DNA of 64,000 nt, taken from assembly GCA_963752935.1 (NCBI GenBank), contig CAVWAL010000014.1:372001-436000 (forward strand), read 5' to 3'. The stretch comes from RI-153 sp963752935 (GTDB lineage: Bacteria > Chloroflexota > Anaerolineae > Caldilineales > Caldilineaceae). The notes below the pieces were generated by a model. That model saw only the letters and a list, made by a program, of their open reading frames with translations. It made no database searches and was not told the origin of the DNA. The translations under genes were made by a program, and so were the position numbers. Of this stretch, positions 8,643 through 16,689 are shown piece by piece (position 1 is the first letter of the stretch; each line of letters opens with the position of its first letter).

Positions 8643-10811
8643 GTGCAACAAGCAACAAGTCTAATTGGCCGGCGCAAAAAAGAAATGCCGGTGCTAAAGT
8701 TGGAAGATCTGGCGATCGCCTACAAAGTGCGCGGCGGCGAGATCGAGGCGGTGCAGGATGTATCGCTGGAACTCTATCGCGGCGAAAGCTTTGGCATTGT
8801 GGGCGAATCTGGCTGCGGTAAAAGTACGGTCGCCTGGTCGATCGTGAATTTTCTGGGCGCCAACGGATACGTTAAGCGTGGGCGCATCTTTTTTCAGGGT
8901 CAGGATCTGGTGGGCAAGAACAGTGAAGATCTGCGTCGTCTGCGCGGGGATCAGATCGCGATGGTCTACCAAGATCCCATGCAGGCGCTGAACCCATCCA
9001 TGCGACTGGGCGATCAGCTTAACGAAGTGCTCACGGTTCATCGAGGCATTCCCGAACAAGAGGCTCACCGGCGCAGTATCGAGATGCTGGAACGCGTCTA
9101 CATGCCCGATGCGGCCAACGTGATGCATCGTTATCCGCATCAGATCTCCGGCGGGCAACAGCAGCGCGTCGTGATTGCTATGGCGCTGCTGAACAATCCG
9201 GCCTTGCTGATTATGGACGAGCCGACCACGGCCCTTGATGTCACCGTCGAAGCAGCCGTCCTCGATCTCATCGGCGATCTGCGTCGCGATTTTGACACCT
9301 CCATCCTCTATATTAGCCACAATCTGGGCGTGGTGGCGCGGGTGTGCAATCGCGTCGGCGTGATGTACGCCGGTGAAATGGTGGAGCGCGCCGACGTCAA
9401 CGAGATTTTCAAGAACCCGCGCCATCCATATACACAAGGATTGATCCGCTGCGTACCCAAACTTGGCGCCGACAAAGTGGGCAGTCTTCTCTACCCAATT
9501 CGCGGCCGCGTGCCCGCTCCCGATAAGCGCCCTGCCGGCTGCGTGTTCAACCCACGTTGCGACTATGCCGAGCAACGCTGTCTGGACGAACGGCCTGCGC
9601 TGCGTCAATTGGCGCCGATCCACGCAGTCCGCTGTCACTTTGCCGAGGAGATTGATGCTTCGATCTGGACGCCTGCCGACGAGTCTGTTTCGCCTTTGCC
9701 CAGCAACGGCAGCAACGGAAACGGCCATAACCGTGGAAATGGCAAGCGCGACATCATCCTCGACGTGGACGGGTTGAAGAAGTTCTACCCTAGCGCGGGC
9801 GGATCCGTGACCGATATGTTTGGGCTGGGTGAAAAGCGCATGGTGAAAGCGGTGAACGGCGTCAGCTTCAACGTCGAACGCGGCAAGACATTGGGCATCG
9901 TGGGCGAGTCGGGCTGTGGCAAGAGCACATTGATCAGGACGATCATTGGGCTTGAGAACAGTTCTGGCGGTGTGGCGGAGTTCCTGGGATTGGATATCAC
10001 GGGCGATCTTTCCCAGCGCAGCGAGAAGCTCATCGAAGAGTTGCAGATGGTCTTCCAAAACCCAGACTCGACGATGAACCCATCCTACACGGTGGGCCAA
10101 CAGATCGGTCGGCCTTTGCGCCGCTTCAGCAAAGTGAGTACGCGTGAGGAAGAGCGTCAGGAAGTGATCAACCTTCTCAATGCTGTTCGCCTGGATGGTT
10201 CATATTACGATCGCCTGCCCCGCCAGTTGAGCGGCGGCGAAAAGCAGCGAGTTGGCATTGCCCGTGCCCTCGCCTCGCGCCCCGATCTCGTGCTCTGCGA
10301 TGAACCGGTCAGCGCCCTGGACGTTTCGGTGCAAGCCGCCGTGCTGAACCTCCTTTTGGAAATTCAGGCTGAGTATGGCACGACCTTGCTCTTTATTGCC
10401 CACGATCTCAGCGTTGTACGTTTCTTCTCGGATGCGGTAGCGGTGATGTATTTGGGCCAGATCATGGAGATCGGTTCCGCCGAGGCGATCTATGCGCCCC
10501 CCTACCATCCATACACCGAAGCACTGCTTTCCGCTGTGCCGATTCCTGATCCCACAGCCAAACAGCAGCACATCCGCCTAAGCGGATCGGTGCCCAGCGC
10601 CCTCGACCCACCCGGTGGCTGTCCCTTCCACACGCGTTGCCCACGGCGCAACCTCTTGCCCGAAAACGGTCAGATTTGTGAGACCGAAACGCCGCCGTGG
10701 CGCGAGGTGGAAGGCGGTCATCGCATTTTCTGTCATATTCCGCTCGAAACGCTGACCACCCTGGATCCCGTGGTCGAATCGTTCGAGACTATCCCCGTTG
10801 CAAAGGACTGA
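8643..10811 (+). CDS. ABC importer ATPase, fused DppD-DppF type
   Basis: 722-residue cytoplasmic ATPase with two complete nucleotide-binding domains in one chain. In the first (about 15-330), Walker A is 'GESGCGKST', the signature 'ISGGQQQRVVIAMAL' and Walker B 'LLIMDEPTTALD'. In the second (about 365-700), 'GESGCGKST', 'LSGGEKQRVGIARAL' and 'LVLCDEPVSALD' are all intact. Each half ends with the oligopeptide-ATPase C-terminal Cys motif ('CVFNPRCDYAEQRC', 'CPFHTRCPRRN') that may carry an Fe-S cluster. An Asn/Gly-rich linker joins them. GTG 8643 gives the longest product; ATG 8685 (MPVLKLED) is an alternative. Fusion of the usually separate D and F ATPases is common in this type of transporter. 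Confidence 0.93.
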   Translation: MQQATSLIGRRKKEMPVLKLEDLAIAYKVRGGEIEAVQDVSLELYRGESFGIVGESGCGKSTVAWSIVNFLGANGYVKRGRIFFQGQDLVGKNSEDLRRLRGDQIAMVYQDPMQALNPSMRLGDQLNEVLTVHRGIPEQEAHRRSIEMLERVYMPDAANVMHRYPHQISGGQQQRVVIAMALLNNPALLIMDEPTTALDVTVEAAVLDLIGDLRRDFDTSILYISHNLGVVARVCNRVGVMYAGEMVERADVNEIFKNPRHPYTQGLIRCVPKLGADKVGSLLYPIRGRVPAPDKRPAGCVFNPRCDYAEQRCLDERPALRQLAPIHAVRCHFAEEIDASIWTPADESVSPLPSNGSNGNGHNRGNGKRDIILDVDGLKKFYPSAGGSVTDMFGLGEKRMVKAVNGVSFNVERGKTLGIVGESGCGKSTLIRTIIGLENSSGGVAEFLGLDITGDLSQRSEKLIEELQMVFQNPDSTMNPSYTVGQQIGRPLRRFSKVSTREEERQEVINLLNAVRLDGSYYDRLPRQLSGGEKQRVGIARALASRPDLVLCDEPVSALDVSVQAAVLNLLLEIQAEYGTTLLFIAHDLSVVRFFSDAVAVMYLGQIMEIGSAEAIYAPPYHPYTEALLSAVPIPDPTAKQQHIRLSGSVPSALDPPGGCPFHTRCPRRNLLPENGQICETETPPWREVEGGHRIFCHIPLETLTTLDPVVESFETIPVAKD

Positions 10812-10817
10812 CCTGCT

Positions 10818-11477
10818 ATGTTGGTGAAAGATTGCATGACCCGCCACCCCATTATGATCTCACCTGATACACTGGCTGCCGAGGCCGAGCGCTTGATGGT
10901 CGAGAATGGCATTCGACACCTGCCCGTTGTCGAGGATGGAAAGCGGTTGGTCGGACTAATGACGCGGGGGCGGTTGGCCCTGAAACCCGACATGCTGGGC
11001 AGCCTCAACGTCTGGGAAATTTCGCGCTACGTCTTGAACGTCAAAGTGCGCGATCTAATGGTGAAGGGTCGCTCCGTGCGCTGTATCGACGGTGACCGCA
11101 CCGTCGAGCGCGCCGCCGCCGTGATGGGCGAGCATGGCGTCGGCTGTCTGATTGTTGTGGACGGCGACATGAGCGTCGTCGGCATCGTCACCAAGGTCGA
11201 CATCTTTCAGGCTTTCGAAGAGATGTTGGGGCTGCCGCGCCAAGGGATCCGTGTCACGGTGCGCATGGCCGAACAGCCTGGCGAGTTTGTCAAGCTGATC
11301 AACGCCCTGGCGGCCCGGCAGTGGGGTGTCATGGGCATCGGCACCTTCCCCTCTCCGCGCCAGCCGGGCTACTACGACGCCGTCGTGAAGATCCCCGATG
11401 TGTCACTCGAAGAAGTTCAGGCCGAACTTAGCCAGATCCCCGGCCAGAAGATTGTCGACATCCGCTCAGTGGTCTAG
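10818..11477 (+). CDS. CBS-domain pair plus ACT-like domain protein (AcuB-like)
   Basis: 219-residue cytoplasmic protein. Residues 1-60 and 75-130 are a tandem CBS pair ('MTRHPIMISPDTLAAEAERL', 'LPVVEDGKRLVGLMT', then 'VGCLIVVDGDMSVVGIVTK'), the adenosine-nucleotide-sensing module. Residues about 140-215 resemble an ACT domain ('IRVTVRMAEQPGEFVKLINA'). The layout is that of AcuB-like proteins. It begins only 6 bp after the importer ATPase, so it is very probably co-transcribed and may tune uptake or the downstream pathway to energy state; that link is inference. ATG 10818 is the natural start. Confidence 0.85.
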   Translation: MLVKDCMTRHPIMISPDTLAAEAERLMVENGIRHLPVVEDGKRLVGLMTRGRLALKPDMLGSLNVWEISRYVLNVKVRDLMVKGRSVRCIDGDRTVERAAAVMGEHGVGCLIVVDGDMSVVGIVTKVDIFQAFEEMLGLPRQGIRVTVRMAEQPGEFVKLINALAARQWGVMGIGTFPSPRQPGYYDAVVKIPDVSLEEVQAELSQIPGQKIVDIRSVV

Positions 11478-11490
11478 GGAGAGATTGGGG

Positions 11491-11530
11491 AGCGGGTCTA
11501 CGCGATCTCGTCTCTGAACCCGCTTTGGTT
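11491..11530 (+). terminator. Possible terminator after CBS gene
   Basis: AGCGGGT and ACCCGCT form a 7-bp stem with a long loop 14 bp after the CBS gene stop, followed by TTGGTTTCG. It is weak but correctly placed between the importer operon and the peptidase genes. Confidence 0.35.
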
Positions 11531-11645
11531 TCGATATGCCTCGCAGGCCCGGCTGCTCAAGCGGCGCCAGTCCCTCTGGTCAGGCCAAACTTGGAATAGC
11601 TGCCGTCATTCAGACATCGATTTCTAGTGCCCACTTTTCCGCGGC

Positions 11646-11656
11646 TGTGGTACAAT
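11646..11656 (+). promoter_or_regulatory. Extended -10 element TG-G-TACAAT upstream of first S41 peptidase
   Basis: TGGTACAAT at 11648-11656 is a good extended -10 box whose predicted transcript start falls at or near the GTG at 11663. This suggests a leaderless or nearly leaderless mRNA. No good -35 is visible. Confidence 0.35.
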
Positions 11657-11662
11657 CCTCGT

Positions 11663-12889
11663 GTGAATTCGACAACCCGCGGTTTTCTATTGATAATGTC
11701 GATCCTGGTCCTGATGGCGAGCGCCTTTGGGGCAGGATTTTTGCTGCGCGGTTGGCAGTTGGGCGTCTCGCCGATGCAACCGATAAGCGCTATGCCCTCT
11801 TTGCCAATACAGGAGCCCATCATCCAGGATGAGCTTTATCAGCAAGTGTGGACGCTGCTGGAGCGCGACTTCTACGGTGAGGATCCGACGTTGCGCGAGC
11901 GGATCTACGGCTCTGTCCATGGGCTGACGCAGGCGTACAACGACCCGTATACTTACTTCGTCGAACCCCAGCCGCGCCAACTGGAACGCGATCAACTGCG
12001 GGGTAGTTTCGGCGGTATCGGGGCTTACATCGATCCGGCTGAGGATGGCTTTATCGTGCGGCCAATTGCAGGCCAACCCGCTGCCGCTGCCGGCGTGCAG
12101 GCCGGTGACCGGCTCCTGGCCGTCGATGATGTGGATGTGAACACGCAGATGGATCTGGAGGCGATCCTGGCCCTGGTGCGTGGACCGGTGGGCAGCGAAG
12201 TCTGTCTCGGCCTTGAACGGCCCGATCCGGCAGGTGGTGTGCCGACGCCGCTGCGAATCTGCGTGACACGCGCCGAAATTCAGACACCCAGCGTGGAATG
12301 GCGTTTGCTCGATGACGAAGCCGCTACCCGCAATATCGGCTACATTCGCCACTCGATCTTCAGTGAGCGCTCTGCGGATGAGATGTTGCAAGCAATTCAA
12401 GAATTACAGGCAGCCGGGGCAGATCGGTTCATTCTCGACCTGCGCGGCAACCCCGGCGGGCTGGTAAATGCTGCCACCGATATTGCCGATCTGTGGCTGG
12501 ACGAGGGGACTACGCTGATTGAGAGACAGGCCGGTGGGGAAGAGAGCATCTTCCTCAGCGAGAGCGGCGACGTAAGCGGCGGCGCACCGCTGGTCGTGCT
12601 GGTAGACGGCGGATCGGCCAGCGCCAGCGAGATCGTGGCCGGGGCGCTGCGTGATCGTGGTCGTGCCCTCCTGGTGGGTGAGCAGACATTTGGCAAAGGC
12701 AGCGTGCAACTTGTCCACGATTTGGTTGACAACAGCAGCTTGCATGTCACCACCGCTCGCTGGTATACGCCGGATGGCACCGCCATCGACGGCATCGGAT
12801 TGACGCCGGATGTAGTGATTGAAGCTGATTCGGATCCATTGGCTCGAGCAGTAGAAACCGTACAGAATGTCGCCGCTGTCTCCAACTGA
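11663..12889 (+). CDS. S41 C-terminal processing peptidase (CtpA/Prc family), copy 1
   Basis: Membrane-anchored serine protease of about 408 residues that trims C-termini of exported proteins. An N-terminal signal anchor ('GFLLIMSILVLMASAFGAGF') is followed by a helical cap, a PDZ domain at about 115-190 ('FGGIGAYIDPAEDGFIVRPI') and the S41 core. The catalytic Ser is in 'DGGSASASEIVAGAL' and the catalytic Lys in 'TFGKGSVQ'. GTG 11663 was preferred because it puts the anchor at the very N-terminus and sits just after an extended -10 box; GTG 11627 is the longer alternative. A second S41 gene follows 57 bp later on the same strand. Confidence 0.88.
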   Translation: MNSTTRGFLLIMSILVLMASAFGAGFLLRGWQLGVSPMQPISAMPSLPIQEPIIQDELYQQVWTLLERDFYGEDPTLRERIYGSVHGLTQAYNDPYTYFVEPQPRQLERDQLRGSFGGIGAYIDPAEDGFIVRPIAGQPAAAAGVQAGDRLLAVDDVDVNTQMDLEAILALVRGPVGSEVCLGLERPDPAGGVPTPLRICVTRAEIQTPSVEWRLLDDEAATRNIGYIRHSIFSERSADEMLQAIQELQAAGADRFILDLRGNPGGLVNAATDIADLWLDEGTTLIERQAGGEESIFLSESGDVSGGAPLVVLVDGGSASASEIVAGALRDRGRALLVGEQTFGKGSVQLVHDLVDNSSLHVTTARWYTPDGTAIDGIGLTPDVVIEADSDPLARAVETVQNVAAVSN

Positions 12890-12946
12890 TCGAGGGCTGA
12901 ACGAAGTTGACAGGTCGTAACGGTGCCGTTGAGAGGGACAAATACA

Positions 12947-14248
12947 ATGACTCGTGAAGTTCAACCTGGAGAAACGAACACCACCAATCCACCCTGGTTA
13001 CGCCTTGTTCTGATTGGCTGTGGTTTTTTGCTGATTGTTTCTGTTGTCTTTGCCATCGGTTCGGGTGTCGGCTTTGCGTTTGGGCGCATGAGCGGTCAGG
13101 GCGCTGCCTCCAATGAGACGCCGTTAGGTTCTGCCGGTGACTTTGTTGAAGGCGACCGCAGCCTCAAAGATGCTGATTTGGCGATCTTTTGGGAAGCCAT
13201 GCAACTGCTAGAACGTGACTTCTACGGTGATCTGCCCAACCAACAGGAACGTGGCTACGGGGCCATCCGCGGGGTGCTTGAACTGCTGGACGATCCCAAC
13301 ACCAGCTTCATGGCACCCGAACAGGCTACCAGCTTTCTCGAAAGCATGGACGGAAGTTTTGAGGGCATTGGCGCCACCGTCGATTGGGAAGAGGACCTAG
13401 AGGCTGTTCGCATTGTAGAACCCTTTGAGAACCAACCGGCCTGGCAGGCGGGTTTGCGCCGCAACGATCTGATCCTGGCTATCGATGGTGAAGCCGTCGG
13501 CGACATGGCAGATCTGAACGAGGCCATCAGCAAGATCAAAGGTGCGCGCGGCACAACCGTCACGTTGACTATCCTGCGTGACGTAGACGAAGATCCCTTC
13601 GATGTCGAGGTCGAGCGCGATGTGATCCAAATTCCGATTGTCTTCTCGGAAATGCTTGGCCAAAACTCGGACATCGCCTACGTTCGGCTGACTCGTTTCT
13701 CCGATAATTCGGGTCAGCGCCTTCGGGATGCCATCCGTAGATCGCTGACCGATCAGGATGTGCGCGGCGTGGTCTTTGACCTACGCGGCAACCCGGGTGG
13801 CCTGTTACGCGAGGCGGTAAGCGTATCCAGTCTCTTTTTGCCGGATGAGGAGCTGGTGCTGATTGAGCGTTTCAGCGACGGCAGCGAAGACCTCTACCGT
13901 TCTGAAGGAGGCGCCATTGTCCCCGAGGATCTGCCCATCGTGATCCTCGTCGATGAGGGCAGCGCCAGTGCCAGCGAGATCGTCAGCGGTGCTCTGCAGG
14001 ATGCGGGGCGATCCGTTCTGATTGGCACCACCACCTTCGGCAAAGGCAGCGTGCAGTTGCCCCACCACCTGAGCGATGGCAGCCTGATGCGCGTCACGAT
14101 TGCCAAGTGGTACACGCCCAAGGATCGTTCGATTGACGGCACCGGCCTCGACCCCGATATCGTCGTCGAAATCAGCGAAGAGCAGCGCGAGGCCGATGAA
14201 GATCCACAACTAGATCGCGCGCTTGAACTACTAGAAACAGGACAGTAA
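12947..14248 (+). CDS. S41 C-terminal processing peptidase (CtpA/Prc family), copy 2
   Basis: 433-residue paralogue of the preceding gene: N-terminal anchor 'LIGCGFLLIVSVVFAIGSGV', cap helices ('LLERDFYGDLPNQQERGYGA'), PDZ domain around 130-215, and catalytic Ser ('EGSASASEIVSGAL') and Lys ('TFGKGSVQ'). ATG 12947 follows GAGAGGG, unlike the upstream GTG at 12923. The two copies share order and motifs but differ widely in between, so the duplication looks old. It ends 3 bp before smpB, so the peptidase and the tagged-protein pathway gene may be co-transcribed. Tail-specific proteases of this family can degrade ssrA-tagged proteins outside the cytoplasm in some bacteria. Confidence 0.92.
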   Translation: MTREVQPGETNTTNPPWLRLVLIGCGFLLIVSVVFAIGSGVGFAFGRMSGQGAASNETPLGSAGDFVEGDRSLKDADLAIFWEAMQLLERDFYGDLPNQQERGYGAIRGVLELLDDPNTSFMAPEQATSFLESMDGSFEGIGATVDWEEDLEAVRIVEPFENQPAWQAGLRRNDLILAIDGEAVGDMADLNEAISKIKGARGTTVTLTILRDVDEDPFDVEVERDVIQIPIVFSEMLGQNSDIAYVRLTRFSDNSGQRLRDAIRRSLTDQDVRGVVFDLRGNPGGLLREAVSVSSLFLPDEELVLIERFSDGSEDLYRSEGGAIVPEDLPIVILVDEGSASASEIVSGALQDAGRSVLIGTTTFGKGSVQLPHHLSDGSLMRVTIAKWYTPKDRSIDGTGLDPDIVVEISEEQREADEDPQLDRALELLETGQ

Positions 14249-14251
14249 GGT

Positions 14252-14737
14252 ATGGCCGGCAAGAAAGAAAAAGAAATTGATCGCGGGCCGCGAACGGTAG
14301 CAACCAACCGCAAGGCGCGCCACGATTATTTTGTCGAAGAGTCGTTTGAAGCGGGGATCGCACTCACGGGCACGGAAATCAAATCGGTGCGCGCCGGCCA
14401 GGTCAACTTGCGTGACGGCTTTGTGATCGTGCGCAATGGCGAAGCGTGGTTGCTCAATGTGCACATTGCTCAGTATGAGCATGGCAACCGTTCGAATCAC
14501 GAGGAGACGCGGCAACGCAAACTGCTGCTGCATCGACGACAGATCGACTTTCTTCATGGCGAGGCTACCCAGAAGAATTGGACGATCGTGCCCCTGCGCA
14601 TGTACATCAACGAGAGCGGACGCGCCAAAGTGGAGATCGCCCTGGTCCGCGGCAAGCAGCAGTTTGATAAACGCGAGAGCATCCGCTCGCGTGACGCCAG
14701 CCGAGAAATCCAGCGTGTCTTGAAGCAGTCTTACTAA
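14252..14737 (+). CDS. smpB: SsrA-binding protein SmpB
   Basis: 161-residue cytoplasmic RNA-binding protein that delivers tmRNA to stalled ribosomes in trans-translation. The family landmarks are all present: 'VATNRKARHDYFVEESFEAG', 'LTGTEIKSVRAGQVNLRDGF', 'HEETRQRKLLLHRRQI' and a basic C-terminal tail ('GKQQFDKRESIRSRDASREI') that enters the ribosomal channel. Length is normal. It starts 3 bp after the second S41 peptidase and is followed 25 bp later by the 16S rRNA methyltransferase homologue. The tmRNA gene itself is not in this window. Confidence 0.97.
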   Translation: MAGKKEKEIDRGPRTVATNRKARHDYFVEESFEAGIALTGTEIKSVRAGQVNLRDGFVIVRNGEAWLLNVHIAQYEHGNRSNHEETRQRKLLLHRRQIDFLHGEATQKNWTIVPLRMYINESGRAKVEIALVRGKQQFDKRESIRSRDASREIQRVLKQSY

Positions 14738-14762
14738 CGAGCCACGGAGTATAGGGCCGACG

Positions 14763-15596
14763 ATGACGCCAGCATGCGAGGAAACGACGATCCAGGCCGT
14801 GATCGATGCTGTCTTGTCCAGTAAGAAGTACGCGACGCTTGCGCCGAGTTTCGTTCGTTCTGTTGCTGTGGATGAACTGCACAAGGGCCGTTCCGTGAAA
14901 GAAGCGGTCAAGGCCACAAAGAATCAGCTTCACCAGAGTGCTGCGGCCTATCACACAGGCCGCATGGACTACGGACGCTGGCTGGATGATTTGAGGCTGG
15001 CCTACCGGTCAGATTCCCCTGAGGCGCGCCGTGATCAACTACGTTTGATTATGGCCCGCCATCGCTCCACGGCAGAGCGGCTCTCCATCCTCGATCAATT
15101 CTACATTCAGATATTCGACCATCTTCCACCGATCCACTCGATATTGGATGTAGCCTGCGGCCTGAACCCGCTCGCTCAACCGTGGATGTTGGCCGCCGAC
15201 GCGCATTATTTCGCCTGTGATGTCTACGGTGATCAGATGGGTTTCCTCAACGAGTTCTTTGCGCTGGCCGGCATTCAAGGGCAAGCTGACGTGCGCGACG
15301 TCCTCCAGGATCCGCCGACACAGCCAGTCGATCTCGCCTTGATCCTGAAGACAATACCCTGCCTTGAACAGATAAACCGCAACGCAGGGGCACGTTTACT
15401 CGATGCGATCCAGGCACGCCATCTTGTCGTCTCTTTCCCGATCAGATCATTGGGCGGGCGCGCCAAAGGAATGGCGGACAGCTATGCTGCCCACTTCTAT
15501 GCATTGGCCGAGGGTCGCCAATGGCAAATCAAGCAACTTGACTTCGCCGATGAACTAGTCTTTATCGTGACAACCGGTTTGGGGCACTCCGACTAA
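14763..15596 (+). CDS. 16S rRNA (guanine-1405-N7) methyltransferase homologue (Rmt/ArmA/FmrO family)
   Basis: 277-residue SAM-dependent methyltransferase. It follows the aminoglycoside-resistance Rmt/ArmA plan closely: an N-terminal helical domain opening with 'AVLSSKKYATLAPSFVRSV', the 'RHRSTAERLSILDQFY' segment, the SAM-binding 'ILDVACGLNPLAQPWM', 'DLALILKTIPCLEQ', and the signature 'VVSFPIRSLGGRAKGM' near the C-terminus. Known members methylate N7 of G1405 in the decoding site and block 4,6-disubstituted 2-deoxystreptamine drugs such as gentamicin and kanamycin. Here it sits on a chromosome next to smpB, with no transposon or other resistance gene near it, so it may be intrinsic. Function on the host ribosome is inferred. 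The ribosome-binding site before ATG 14763 is weak. Confidence 0.88.
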   Translation: MTPACEETTIQAVIDAVLSSKKYATLAPSFVRSVAVDELHKGRSVKEAVKATKNQLHQSAAAYHTGRMDYGRWLDDLRLAYRSDSPEARRDQLRLIMARHRSTAERLSILDQFYIQIFDHLPPIHSILDVACGLNPLAQPWMLAADAHYFACDVYGDQMGFLNEFFALAGIQGQADVRDVLQDPPTQPVDLALILKTIPCLEQINRNAGARLLDAIQARHLVVSFPIRSLGGRAKGMADSYAAHFYALAEGRQWQIKQLDFADELVFIVTTGLGHSD

Positions 15597-15652
15597 ATGA
15601 GGTGTTTGGGTTGCATGATACGGGGCGCTGCGTTTGTTGCCCTGTCTCGTTA

Positions 15653-16117
15653 TTACATCCTCACGATGGGTAAAAACAGACCTAGAAAGATGCCTGTGCT
15701 GCGTACAGTGGGTGATTGTGGGTTATACGTTGAAATCACATACTCGCCATTGGCCAGGATCGTATAACCGGCCGATGGGGTGACCCGCACTCGTAACATA
15801 CCCTCTGGCAGGTCATCAAAGAGGTAGAACCCCTCCTTATCGCTCGTTGTTTCGTGGATCAAATCACCCTCTAGTGTTTCGATACACACGGCAATGTCCG
15901 CGATGCCTTCTTCGTTGGGTTCTCGGATCCCATTGCGATTCAAATCGATGTAGATCTCTCCGGCATGTTGAACGGTGAGCAGAGAGGCGAATTCTGTCTC
16001 TTTTGCTACGTTAGCCGCCAGCAGCGGGCGTACAGGGGCGATGACAGAGGCGAGCACGACCAAAGTGGTGACTGCCCGTATCGTAGTCAATCGAATGGGT
16101 ATCGACCAGATTCGCAT
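15653..16117 (-). CDS. Secreted SdrD-B-like (Cna-B type) domain protein
   Basis: 154-residue exported protein. A signal peptide or anchor spans residues about 10-35 ('AVTTLVVLASVIAPVRPLLA'). It is followed by one SdrD-B-like beta-sandwich opening with 'GEIYIDLNRNGIREPNEEGI', where the DxNxNGxxE pattern is the usual calcium-binding loop, and closing with 'GFYLFDDLPEGMLRVRVTP'. The C-terminus 'GIFLGLFLPIVRM' is hydrophobic. Such domains are structural modules of surface proteins; a lone domain of this size is unusual. It converges with the methyltransferase gene. No function is assigned. Confidence 0.7.
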   Translation of the reverse strand: MRIWSIPIRLTTIRAVTTLVVLASVIAPVRPLLAANVAKETEFASLLTVQHAGEIYIDLNRNGIREPNEEGIADIAVCIETLEGDLIHETTSDKEGFYLFDDLPEGMLRVRVTPSAGYTILANGEYVISTYNPQSPTVRSTGIFLGLFLPIVRM

Positions 16118-16238
16118 CTCTATCCTTTCGAGTGGTGTTATAGGGTTAAATGGTGGCCGGATGGTACCTTTGTCTTAAGTATACAAGAAATGCAAGGGTT
16201 GTCTATTGACGTTATGCTTAGATTTTGCTGACAAAATC

Positions 16239-16282
16239 AAAAGCCCAACCATCACTTGATGGTCGGGCTTTGTTTTTGTTCT
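16239..16282 (-). terminator. Rho-independent terminator downstream of SRP RNA
   Basis: AAAGCCC-ACCATCA pairs with TGATGGT-GGGCTTT through one mismatch around a CT loop. The minus-strand transcript ends GGGCTTTTGATTTTG. It lies directly after the 3' end of the SRP RNA. The plus strand also has a T-rich tail, so it may act in both directions. Confidence 0.8.
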
Positions 16283-16285
16283 CCA

Positions 16286-16436
16286 GTCGTGTGCTTTCAC
16301 CGCCTCGCCAGTCACCAGGCAACCCTGTGGCACCCGAGACAGACCGTTTACCGCTGCTGCCTTCCGGCCCTGACGGGGTTCACAGCGTCTCGCCGCACAG
16401 GACCCAGCAACTGACGAAGCGATGAAAGCACACGAC
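16286..16436 (-). ncRNA. ffs: Signal recognition particle RNA (4.5S/SRP RNA)
   Basis: The minus strand carries the conserved SRP domain IV core CAGGGCCGGAAGGCAGCAG, with the preceding GTGAACCCCGT. The two ends, GTCGTGTGCTTTCA and TGAAAGCACACGAC, are exactly complementary and close the helix, which sets the boundaries. At about 151 nt it is longer than the roughly 110-nt 4.5S type but shorter than the 270-nt Bacillus type. It scaffolds Ffh for co-translational targeting. It follows tRNA-Ser on the same strand and ends at a strong terminator. Confidence 0.92.
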
Positions 16437-16507
16437 CAAATATCGTTTTCCCCGTTTTGCGTTGGTCAGCAATCAACTGCCACACCGCAAAGGTTGAGAA
16501 AAAAGAG

Positions 16508-16596
16508 TGGCGGAGAGGGTGGGATTTGAACCCACGAACCTTTAGGGTTACGAGCTTTCCAGGCCCGCGCACTAGGCCAGACTATGCGACCTCTCC
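16508..16596 (-). tRNA. tRNA-Ser (anticodon GGA), CCA encoded
   Basis: The minus strand folds as a class II tRNA. The acceptor stem GGAGAGG pairs with CCTCTCC, followed by G and an encoded CCA. The anticodon loop CTGGAAA gives GGA (Ser, UCC/UCU codons). A long variable arm (GTAACCCTAAAGGTTCG region) and a T-loop GTTCAAATC are present. It is 72 nt upstream of the SRP RNA on the same strand and may share its transcript. Confidence 0.95.
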
Positions 16597-16689
16597 ACGC
16601 CGACCCATATTATACCGAGATCACCCAATGCAGGCAAATTGCTGAGTATACACCCAGCATAGACAGTACGCTCGCGTCCCTACTCGACC

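Noticed and set aside
8694..10100. 468-codon open frame on the minus strand inside the importer ATPase gene
   Set aside because: It is the mirror of a high-GC, strongly biased coding frame. The product is His/Gln/Ala rich with no domain, and the plus strand encodes a fully conserved double ATPase.
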